DNA of 6,397 nucleotides from CAYNUJ01 sp964573255 (GTDB taxonomy: Bacteria; Bacteroidota; Ignavibacteria; Ignavibacteriales; Melioribacteraceae): positions 1 to 6,397 of the forward strand of contig CAZNJB010000085.1 in assembly GCA_964573255.1 (NCBI GenBank), written 5' to 3'. The position numbers and the translations under genes are program-made. Below, in pieces: positions 1-5,724 of this stretch. The notes beneath the pieces are model-generated. The model saw nothing but the letters and a program-made list of their open reading frames with translations. It did not search any database and was not told the origin of the DNA. Position 1 is the first letter of the stretch. Each line of letters begins with the position of its first letter.

Positions 1-81
1 GCAGGATATTGTCCAAAACAATAGAAACTTTAGAACTATATACATCTAAATTTTATATTTAACAAACTTCAAAAAAAATCG
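1..81. other. Left flank of the insertion sequence, no gene seen
   Basis: This AT-rich stretch lies outside the insertion sequence. I see no start codon with a ribosome binding site, no hairpin and no recognisable end of a neighbouring gene. It may be intergenic DNA, or an old gene border damaged by the insertion. Confidence 0.5.
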
Positions 82-143
82 TGTTAAGTCAAAATAAAAG
101 GTAACCCAAGGGTATAAACGTTAAATCAAAATTAGAGGTAACT
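82..143 (+). repeat. Left IS end: two tandem transposase-site-like repeats
   Basis: The outer copy (82-107) contains AAGTCAAAATAAAAGGTAAC, and the inner copy (119-143) contains AAATCAAAATTAGAGGTAAC. The two are 37 bases apart. The outer copy matches the reverse complement of 1447-1472 at 21 of 26 positions. The arrangement fits paired transposase binding sites at an IS terminus. Confidence 0.72.
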
Positions 144-210
144 ATAATACTAAAAAATATAAATAAAATGGTAATGATTTTATTAAAATAATCTCTTTTC
201 AAATTAAAGT

Positions 211-273
211 AAAATATTAGTGTAACGAAGGGATGCCTTTGGCATAGCCCGACTGAAGTTACCCTAATATTTT
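211..273 (-). repeat. Long imperfect hairpin after the transposase stop
   Basis: The outer arms 211-226 and 258-273 pair at 15 of 16 positions. Inside them is a second stem: ATGCC (233-237) pairs with GGCAT (241-245) around a TTT loop, extended by GGG (230-232) with CCC (248-250) across a two-base bulge. The hairpin starts two bases beyond the transposase stop codon, and a T-rich stretch follows it on the minus strand. It could therefore be the transposase terminator. It could also block transcripts entering the IS from outside. It is unusually long for a plain terminator. Confidence 0.6.
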
Positions 274-275
274 TA

Positions 276-1426
276 TCAAAAATTCTCATTAGCATACCCC
301 AAAATAAATTTTATTTTCTTCTCTATGGATTTTTGCTGCTTAAATGGATCCAGACTTTCTGCCATTCGTTCTAACTCTCTGACTTTTTTATTTGTTATCG
401 TGCCGCTTTCTATAAGTCGCCGCAACGGAGTCTTTGGCAATGAATGTTTCTTTATTACTTTTGAACCTACTCGCTGTTTTGATAATAGTTTCATCGATGG
501 GATATAAAAGTTAAACAAACAACTCCATTCGTTTTCATTATGTCATTCATAAATTCCACTATTTCTTTTCTCTCAAATCTCATATATCCGAAGTACTGCC
601 TGATATTTGTCCAGTTCTTCTCTTCTATATGAGCATTGTCATTCTTCTGATATGCCCTCGATCTTGTATAGCTTACCAGTTGCTTTCTTTTGACAAAATA
701 TTTGTATAAATGCCAATTGATAAACTCTGTTCCGTTATCCGTATCAAAACCTCTTATCTTGAATGGAAGAGCCTTCTCGATGCTTCTAATTGCCTCAAAT
801 GACGCCTTTTGCCCTTTATTCCACATTGCCCTTGCATCTGTCCATCCGGTTGCTATATCTACCGTATTTAGAGTATAGACAAAGCTTCCAGCTACGCTTT
901 GACCACAATGTGCTACTGTATCTGCTTCTATAAATCCTGGCTTGCTCTGATCCCATTGGTTCGTTTTTATGGGTATCTGTTTCCTTATTAACGAATCGGG
1001 TTTTGTTGTGGCTAAGCCTAATTTACCATGCCTCGTTCTATAGTTTCTTAGTAGACGATCTATTGTAGAGGGAGAAATACTCTTTAATAATTCCTTTGTC
1101 TCTTCGCTTAGTTTTTTCGGGTAATAGGGCAACCATAGGGGAATCATTGATTTCAACCTAACCGAACAAGCCAGATTACTTACTTACCATAATTTCTTCA
1201 AAAACTCTTCGAGTTCAAATGAATCGTATTTTTTCTTTCTGCCGCTTCGCTTCGCTTTTGTTTTTTTCTTTTTCTCTTTTTGGTTTAGTTTTCGTATTGC
1301 ATATTTTCTGTTATATCCGCAAGTCTTGCAGAGTTCATCTAATATTTTTTTCTTCTCCTCCTTGTTCGAATTTAGATATCTTTCTTTTATACTTGCTAAA
1401 TACTCCTTTTTTGATTTGTTGCTCAT
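276..1426 (-). pseudogene. Disrupted DDE integrase-core transposase
   Basis: This gene would encode a transposase of about 380 residues that cuts and joins the ends of its own IS. Reading starts at ATG 1424-1426, five bases after AGGAGA (1432-1437 on the plus strand). The N-terminal part is lysine-rich with a helix-turn-helix-like CGYNRKYAIRKLN stretch. After Leu-Trp an in-frame TAA (1184-1186) interrupts it, and the same frame then continues with LACSVRLKSMIPLWLP. The integrase core follows: Asp in FIEADTVAH, Asp in FDTDNGTEF and Glu in NDNAHIEEKNW, so the DDE residues survive. Near 530 the frame shifts: restoring one A in the AAAA run gives NEWSCLFNFYIPSMKLLS, which continues to the stop at 276-278. 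With one nonsense and one frameshift mutation, the element should not move without outside help. Confidence 0.88.
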
Positions 1427-1446
1427 CAGATTCTCCTAGTTTTTTA

Positions 1447-1517
1447 GGGTTACTTTTTATTCTGACGCAACGTTTTTTATTATTACTCGCTTCGGTTACA
1501 TTTTTTTTGACGCAATT
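1447..1517 (-). repeat. Right IS end: two tandem transposase-site-like repeats
   Basis: The inner copy (1447-1472) and the outer copy (about 1493-1517) both show, on the plus strand, GGTTAC, then a T-rich stretch, then TGACGCAA. They are about 46 bases apart. Read on the minus strand they match the left-end repeats (GTCA, A-rich tract, GTAACC). The linker between copies is also partly similar at the two ends (GTAACC followed by AAG, then AACGTT), so the inverted repeat really extends over about 65 bases. The transposase promoter probably lies in or near this segment. Confidence 0.72.
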
Positions 1518-1545
1518 CGAAATATTAAAAAAGTTCATAAGGCAC

Positions 1546-1576
1546 TTGACAAAAAAAAAATATATATATATATATT
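1546..1576 (+). promoter_or_regulatory. Likely sigma-70 promoter with A10/TA7 repeat spacer
   Basis: A perfect TTGACA -35 box occupies 1546-1551. A -10 candidate, TATATA at 1569-1574, sits 17 bases downstream; TATATT at 1571-1576 is a closer match but gives a 19-base spacer. Ten A residues (1551-1560) and seven TA units (1561-1574) fill the spacer and the -10 box. Transcription would start near 1582-1585, only about 10 bases before ATG 1592. This bears on which start codon is used. No other promoter-like site is visible between the IS end and the gene. Confidence 0.55.
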
Positions 1577-1591
1577 GACGTTTCAAGTAAG

Positions 1592-3814
1592 ATGGCATTA
1601 AAATATTGGTTCAAATTAAGGGATATTTTGCATTTGAAGTTGTTTAATAATTACCCTTTAGTTCGTCAATATGATAAAAAGGATTGCGCAGCCGCGGCAT
1701 TGCTGAGCGTGTTAAAGTTTTACGGCGGCAATTCTTCTCTCCCTCATTTAAGAGAACTTTGTAATACAAATCTTCAAGGCTCAACTATGTTAGACCTTGT
1801 AAATGCTTCAAAAGCTCTTGGTTTCAAAGCAATTGGAGCTTCCGGTGAGTACGAAGATTTAATGAAAGAAAGAGTGCCGTGTATTGCGCACGTTGTGATT
1901 GATGAAACTTTCAATCACTTCCTCGTCGTTTACAAAATTAAGTCTGATAAAATATATGTTGCCGATCCGGGTAAAGGAAAGTATTGGCTTTCAAAAAGTG
2001 AATTCTTAAAAATTTGGAAAAGCAAAGCTGTTGTTTTACTTAAACCGGAAAACAAATTATTTAAGAAGGAAACTCCTAAATGGTACAATTGGATTAACTC
2101 ATACATTAAAAGAGAGGAATCTTGGGTGTATCAATCTCTGTTCCTTGGAACGGTTTATACAATACTTGGGCTTGTTACGGCATTGTATGTTCAACTTTTG
2201 CTTGATAAATTTATTCCAGAAAAAGATACACAAAAAATCATTTATAGCGGTAGCTTCTTAATTGTAGTACTTTTTATTAAATCATTTTCCGGATTTTTCC
2301 GTCAGCGGTTTTTAATCATACTTAACAGAAACGTAAATACAAAAATAAATACCGATTTTCTTGCGCACCTTTTCAAATTTCCTAAAAAGTTTTTTGATAC
2401 AAGAAAAATAGGAGAAATTACCGCACGTATAAATGATGCGATAAGGATACAACGAGCCGTTCTACAAATTGTTGGTGTTACCTTAATTGACGTTTTCGTT
2501 ATTGTCGGTTCCTTCGGTCTGATGTTTTATTTTACCGAAATGTTGGCTTGGTTATCTCTTGCCCTAATTCCAATATACGCTTTGGTTTTGTTCTTAAGTG
2601 TAAAAAAGTTGAAAGACGAACAGAATGAAGTAATGAAAGGATATGCTCTTGTGGAATCAACTTATTTTGACAGCTTAAAAGGAGTGGACGAAATAATCGG
2701 TTTTGGAACCGGGCATTCATATACAGCAAAAAATAGATTCTTTTTTAGTAATTATCAAGAAAAGGTAAAATCTCTAGGATTTACACAAGCGAGTCTATCT
2801 TTGTTTGCAGAAGTATTAAGCGGGTTAATAGTTGTAGGTATATTGGTAATAGGCGCTATTTGGGTAACGGAAGGAAAACTTTTATTGGGAGAAATGATAG
2901 CTTCTTATTCATTAATTGCAAACATACTACCAGCAGTAAATCGCTTTGTGGATACAAATATTGTTTTACAGGAAACCTCAATTGCATCAACAAGATTATT
3001 GGATATGCTATTAATTGATAGTGAAAAAAACAATGGTAAGATGCAATTTGAAATGAGAAACGTTTTATCAATTAAAAACGGCGCATTTTCTTGGGACGGA
3101 AAAAAATATTTATTCAAAAATGTTAATTTGGTTATAAGAAAGGGGGAAATGACTTCTCTTTGGGGTAATAGCGGAGCAGGCAAAAGCACGCTTGTTCAAA
3201 TACTTCAGAGAAAATATCAGCTAAATACCGGCAAAATTTTTGTTGACGAAACAGAGATAAATAGAATTGATTTGGCAGAATACAGAAAAAATATCGGTGT
3301 AGTGCCGCAAGCAATAAATATTTTTAACGGAACTATTGCAGAAAATATACTGATAGGCAGAAAAATTGACGATATTACAAAATTAGTGAAAAGAATAGAT
3401 GAACTCGGTTTAACTGAATTCTACCAAAGATTTGAATACGGGCTTGCAACAATAATAGGCGAAGACGGGCGTGAACTTTCCGGCGGTGAAACGCAGCTTA
3501 TTTCAATAACTAGGGCTTTGTTTAATAATCCGAAAGTTTTAATTATTGACGAAGGTCTAAGCGGAATTGATATTGAATTGGAAAAAATCATTTTTGAAGT
3601 AATTAGAAATTATTCAAAAGAAAATGCTGTGCTTTTAATTACGCACAACTTAAACTCAATTATGAAAACGGATTATGTTTACGTTCTTGCTAACGGAACG
3701 ATTTCACAGCAGGGAACGCCTAACGAATTAATTTCGGCTGAAGGCTATTTTAAAAATATGTGGAATATGAAAGAAGAAATTTACGGTAACAAAAAGATAA
3801 TGATAGATGAGTAA
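1592..3814 (+). CDS. Peptidase-containing ABC transporter (C39 protease, membrane and ATPase domains)
   Basis: This inner-membrane exporter cuts a double-glycine leader from a peptide and pumps out the core. At 740 residues it has the normal length for the family. The C39 peptidase (about 20-150) has the oxyanion Gln26, catalytic Cys32 in QYDKKDC, His109 in NHFLVV and Asp125 in VADPGKG. Six membrane helices lie at about 178-202, 215-236, 290-314, 316-336, 402-425 and 430-453. The ATPase domain has Walker A GNSGAGKST (525-533), Q-loop Gln573, signature LSGGE (629-633, Glu where Gln is usual), Walker B VLIID with Glu654, and switch His685. All active-site residues are present. ATG 1592 has no good ribosome binding site. 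TTG 1628, four bases after AAGGGA (1618-1623), would put the Cys at residue 20, close to well-studied homologues. The two peptide genes at 5527 and 5725 are its likely substrates. Confidence 0.95.
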   Translation: MALKYWFKLRDILHLKLFNNYPLVRQYDKKDCAAAALLSVLKFYGGNSSLPHLRELCNTNLQGSTMLDLVNASKALGFKAIGASGEYEDLMKERVPCIAHVVIDETFNHFLVVYKIKSDKIYVADPGKGKYWLSKSEFLKIWKSKAVVLLKPENKLFKKETPKWYNWINSYIKREESWVYQSLFLGTVYTILGLVTALYVQLLLDKFIPEKDTQKIIYSGSFLIVVLFIKSFSGFFRQRFLIILNRNVNTKINTDFLAHLFKFPKKFFDTRKIGEITARINDAIRIQRAVLQIVGVTLIDVFVIVGSFGLMFYFTEMLAWLSLALIPIYALVLFLSVKKLKDEQNEVMKGYALVESTYFDSLKGVDEIIGFGTGHSYTAKNRFFFSNYQEKVKSLGFTQASLSLFAEVLSGLIVVGILVIGAIWVTEGKLLLGEMIASYSLIANILPAVNRFVDTNIVLQETSIASTRLLDMLLIDSEKNNGKMQFEMRNVLSIKNGAFSWDGKKYLFKNVNLVIRKGEMTSLWGNSGAGKSTLVQILQRKYQLNTGKIFVDETEINRIDLAEYRKNIGVVPQAINIFNGTIAENILIGRKIDDITKLVKRIDELGLTEFYQRFEYGLATIIGEDGRELSGGETQLISITRALFNNPKVLIIDEGLSGIDIELEKIIFEVIRNYSKENAVLLITHNLNSIMKTDYVYVLANGTISQQGTPNELISAEGYFKNMWNMKEEIYGNKKIMIDE

Positions 3815-4478
3815 TACAATTGCAATTACAAAAGATGAGAAGGATAAAATTGCCGTTAAAACTTGGCAAATGTTTTTAATAATTACGGTGATTTCAATTC
3901 TCATTTCATTCGCATTTCAAAAACTGGTAATAACTCGAGAGGTTTTTTATAATCTTTACGGCAGCCAGATGGAAGAATACAGAATTGACGATTACATAAG
4001 TATGATGCAAAAGTTTCAAATTTGGGGTTATATTGCAACTCCATTGATTGTTTGGTTAAGAATTGCATTTGTCGCTTTCCTTATTCAACTGCCGTTTATG
4101 TTAAAGTATATTGAAATTCCATTTAAAGATATTTTCAGGATAGTAACAATTGCGTATTTCGTTTTACTCGCATCGGATTTTATAAGGTTTTTTTATTTGT
4201 ATTTTCAACCAGCTGGACAAATAACATTAAACTCATTAACGTTCATACCATTGGCGTTAACCAATCTGTTGAATAAAAATAATTATTCGGCAGTTGCTTA
4301 TTCTTTTTTAAGCAAAATAAATTTGTTTGAACTCGGCTGGTGTGTAGTTGTTTATCTTGGCTTGGTTAAAACAAAGAAAATGGAAAATGTTGATTATGTG
4401 CTAATTGTATTCGGTGTTTGGGTTGGTATTGCGGCATTTGTTTACGGACTAACTTTATTTGTAGGAACTCTCTCTTGA
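3807..4478 (+). CDS. Five-helix membrane protein of unknown function in export operon
   Basis: I do not recognise a named family for this 223-residue protein. The start ATG overlaps the end of the transporter gene by eight bases, so the two are probably translationally coupled. Hydrophobic segments at about 20-38, 72-98, 108-131, 172-188 and 197-220 predict five membrane helices. The loop between helices 1 and 2 is about 35 residues long and is rich in charged and aromatic residues. It has one cysteine (Cys179, inside a helix), so it is unlikely to be a thiol enzyme. The topology is loosely like Yip1-type proteins. I have the impression that similar proteins sit beside C39 exporters in other bacteria, but I cannot check this. 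Possible roles are an accessory subunit of the transporter, self-immunity, or a membrane scaffold for the redox proteins that follow. Confidence 0.8.
   Translation: MSNTIAITKDEKDKIAVKTWQMFLIITVISILISFAFQKLVITREVFYNLYGSQMEEYRIDDYISMMQKFQIWGYIATPLIVWLRIAFVAFLIQLPFMLKYIEIPFKDIFRIVTIAYFVLLASDFIRFFYLYFQPAGQITLNSLTFIPLALTNLLNKNNYSAVAYSFLSKINLFELGWCVVVYLGLVKTKKMENVDYVLIVFGVWVGIAAFVYGLTLFVGTLS
4461..4468 (+). promoter_or_regulatory. Ribosome binding site that points to a TTG start
   Basis: AGGAA at 4462-4466 lies inside the end of the preceding gene, eight bases before TTG 4475-4477. This TTG overlaps the upstream TGA as TTGA. An in-frame ATG at 4418 would add 19 non-hydrophobic, cysteine-rich residues read out of frame from the upstream gene, so TTG is preferred. 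Confidence 0.6.
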
Positions 4479-4903
4479 TACGAAATATACTAAAATATTT
4501 TCTTGGCGGAGTTTTTCTCTTTTCCGCATTTGCAAAGTTAATTGATTACAATGCAACAGTTAATTTATTACTGAACTTGTTTAGTATGGGATATGCAATT
4601 ACAAAATTAATGCTTGCTCTCTTAATTTTGCTTGAATTAACCGTTGCGTATTTGATAATTGCAGACTATCTGCAAATAAAAATTGTTTATTTTTTAATTC
4701 TCGGAATAATAATAGCATTTTTATTTATAAACATCTTTTTTGCAATAAACGGCGCAAATAACTGCGGATGCTTCGGCGCGGAAATAATCAGCAGTCCGGC
4801 GTTATCAATAGTAAAAAATGTTTTATTGATTTTGGCTGTGGTTTATTTAAAATATTCCTTTGCGACTTTGCGTTTTAGTGAAGAAAAAGAGGTGTGCAAA
4901 TGA
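4475..4903 (+). CDS. MauE/DoxX-like redox-associated membrane protein
   Basis: From the TTG start this is a 142-residue protein with four membrane helices, at about 5-20, 43-63, 69-90 and 106-126. It begins IRNILKYFLGGVFLFSAFAKLID, the amphipathic first helix and K-hinge pattern familiar from DoxX/MauE proteins. The motif NCGCFG (Cys97, Cys99) follows helix 3. Such a CxC pair in MauE-type proteins is thought to pass electrons or disulfides between the membrane and a periplasmic thioredoxin-like partner. In the original MauE case it supports disulfide formation in methylamine dehydrogenase. The gene overlaps the upstream stop by four bases (TTGA) and the next start by four (ATGA), directly joining it to a thioredoxin-fold gene, the expected partner. 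I infer that it helps set the disulfide state of the exported peptides or of the thioredoxin-like protein. Confidence 0.85.
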   Translation: MIRNILKYFLGGVFLFSAFAKLIDYNATVNLLLNLFSMGYAITKLMLALLILLELTVAYLIIADYLQIKIVYFLILGIIIAFLFINIFFAINGANNCGCFGAEIISSPALSIVKNVLLILAVVYLKYSFATLRFSEEKEVCK

Positions 4904-5400
4904 AGAAGAAAGTTTTTGCAATAACATTCATAGTTTTATTTGTAACCGCAGTTGTTTGGTTGGTAATAGAAGGAAGCAAACCCGAAGCGCTGCCTCTCGG
5001 AAGTAAACTGCCTGAAATTGAATATACCGGTTTAAACGGCGTACAAAAATTATATGCGGATAATGTACATAAAACCGTAGTAATATTTTTTAGCGAACAA
5101 TGCTCGCATTGCAAATACGAATTGAACGTACTGAATGAAAACGCCGAAAAAATAAAAGGAACGAATTTTTATCTGATTACTTTGGATAAAGATATTATAA
5201 CAAACGGATTTACGGATAAATATCCGGCATTAAAAGAAGCGGTAAATATAACGTTTGGAACAGTAAAAAAAGAAGATTATGAAAATAATTACGGCGCTAT
5301 GGTAACGCCGGCGCTTTTCTTTTTTAATAAAGAAGGAGTATTAACGACAAAGCTAAAAGGCGAGACAAAAATTGATAGAATACTTGAAGAAATAGAGTAA
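4900..5400 (+). CDS. Membrane-anchored thioredoxin-fold protein (CSHC, TlpA/ResA-like)
   Basis: This 166-residue protein has a single N-terminal membrane anchor (about 5-23) without an obvious cleavage site, so the thioredoxin domain should face outside the cytoplasm. The domain opens with LPEIEYTGLNG, as in TlpA/ResA/AhpC-TSA-like proteins. The active site CSHC (68-71) follows the VVIFFSEQ strand, and cis-proline Pro137 lies in MVTPALFFF. Both hallmarks of a working thiol-disulfide oxidoreductase are present. I chose ATG 4900 because GAGGTG (4889-4894) sits five bases before it; an in-frame GTG at 4894 overlaps that site. The four-base ATGA overlap with the MauE-like gene implies coupled translation and a shared pathway. 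It is probably oxidised or reduced by that protein and may act on the two-cysteine peptides encoded downstream. Whether it oxidises, isomerises or reduces cannot be told from sequence. Confidence 0.88.
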   Translation: MKKKVFAITFIVLFVTAVVWLVIEGSKPEALPLGSKLPEIEYTGLNGVQKLYADNVHKTVVIFFSEQCSHCKYELNVLNENAEKIKGTNFYLITLDKDIITNGFTDKYPALKEAVNITFGTVKKEDYENNYGAMVTPALFFFNKEGVLTTKLKGETKIDRILEEIE

Positions 5401-5406
5401 CAAAAG

Positions 5407-5482
5407 TTTCCGTGATCCTAGGTATTTCTGTTGACGAACAGAAAACGGAAAAATGCGGCTTAAATAAACTACTCTTAGCCGC
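5407..5482 (+). promoter_or_regulatory. Two hairpins in the leader of the peptide genes
   Basis: Hairpin 1 has an inner stem of eight perfect pairs (TTTCTGTT 5425-5432 with AACAGAAA 5437-5444, loop GACG). An outer seven-pair stem (TTTCCGT 5407-5413 with ACGGAAA 5445-5451) extends it, with an 11-base bulge on the left side. Hairpin 2 pairs GCGGCT (5455-5460) with AGCCGC (5477-5482). Neither is followed by a T-run, so they do not look like intrinsic terminators. They may be RNA processing or stabilising structures that let the peptide mRNA accumulate above the transporter mRNA. I found no convincing separate promoter in this gap. Confidence 0.55.
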
Positions 5483-5516
5483 GAGAGCATTAATTAATTT
5501 ATTTAACTATTTTTTC

Positions 5517-5523
5517 GGAGGTG
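5517..5523 (+). promoter_or_regulatory. Strong ribosome binding site of peptide gene 1
   Basis: GGAGGTG, with its GGAGG core five bases before ATG 5527. It overlaps an in-frame GTG at 5521, which rules that codon out as the start and fixes the leader at 15 residues. Confidence 0.85.
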
Positions 5524-5526
5524 AAA

Positions 5527-5709
5527 ATGAAAAAACTAAATGCAAAGCAAATGGGCAAAATAAATGGAGGTATGACAGCATCTTGTGCCCTTTGGCTAAC
5601 GGAAATGGGAATCGTCACAACAGTTGCCTTTATGGGAAGCGGTCCTTTTGGTTTTCTTGCTTTAGGTATTTTTGCAGGAGCTTTAAACTCTGATAATAAT
5701 CCATGCTAA
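5527..5709 (+). CDS. Double-glycine leader peptide 1, putative bacteriocin precursor
   Basis: This gene encodes a 60-residue precursor. The leader MKKLNAKQMGKINGG fits the consensus recognised by C39 peptidases: hydrophobic Leu at -12, Met at -7, Ile at -4, Gly-Gly at -2/-1. The predicted core of 45 residues starts with Met-Thr and is strongly hydrophobic, with a GIFAG (GxxxG) motif and a polar tail (NSDNNPC). It has exactly two cysteines, core positions 5 and 45, the second being the last residue. A disulfide between them would close almost the whole peptide into a loop. The core lacks the YGNGV motif of pediocin-like peptides, so if it is a bacteriocin it is another class II type. A signalling peptide is the main alternative. 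It is followed 15 bases later by a second gene of the same design. Confidence 0.85.
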   Translation: MKKLNAKQMGKINGGMTASCALWLTEMGIVTTVAFMGSGPFGFLALGIFAGALNSDNNPC

Positions 5710-5712
5710 TTA

Positions 5713-5720
5713 AAGGAGGT
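5713..5720 (+). promoter_or_regulatory. Near-perfect ribosome binding site of peptide gene 2
   Basis: AAGGAGGT, four bases before ATG 5725, is close to the full complement of the 16S rRNA tail. It predicts high translation. It begins three bases after the stop codon of peptide gene 1. Confidence 0.85.
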
Positions 5721-5724
5721 TAAT

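Larger units (their letters stand above)
82..1517 (-). mobile_element. Decayed insertion sequence with DDE integrase-type transposase
   Basis: The element is about 1.44 kb and is bounded by related inverted ends, 82-107 on the left and about 1493-1517 on the right. Each outer end is followed inward by a second copy of the same motif, at 119-143 and 1447-1472. The only gene inside is a broken transposase on the minus strand. The single-ORF design and integrase core place it near the IS481/IS1202-like group, but this assignment is from memory of the protein type and is not firm. I could not find a convincing target-site duplication: only CG is shared at both borders (80-81 and 1518-1519). The exact ends could therefore shift by a few bases. 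The element stops about 28 bases before the promoter of the export operon. Confidence 0.8.

Noticed and set aside
1..81. Target-site duplication around the IS
   Set aside because: Only CG (80-81 and 1518-1519) matches at the borders, which is too short to count. A-rich similarity farther out is expected by chance in this DNA.
1431..1517. CRISPR-like direct repeats near the right IS end
   Set aside because: There are only two copies, they are imperfect, and they match the left end in inverted orientation. They are IS terminal repeats.
1219..1578. Plus-strand frame of 119 codons over the transposase 5' region
   Set aside because: It is a Phe/Leu/Ser-rich translation opposite the lysine-rich N-terminus of the transposase and runs into the A/TA repeat.
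3470..3487. LSGGE in place of LSGGQ as a sign of a defective ATPase
   Set aside because: Walker A, the Q-loop, Walker B Glu and switch His are all intact. Signature variants occur in active exporters, so it is recorded as a variation only.
4418..4474. Longer start (ATG 4418) for the MauE-like gene
   Set aside because: The added 19 residues are an off-frame reading of the upstream gene and would precede the normal first membrane helix. TTG 4475 has a spaced AGGAA site.
5431..5459. TTGACG as a -35 box for a separate peptide promoter
   Set aside because: It forms part of the stem and loop of hairpin 1, and no -10 box lies 16-18 bases downstream (the position reads TGCGGC).
5412..5693. A 93-codon reading frame starting at GTG 5412
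   Set aside because: It has no ribosome binding site, covers both hairpins and overlaps peptide gene 1 in another frame. Its product is charged and low in pattern. Peptide gene 1 has the strong Shine-Dalgarno site and the leader motif.
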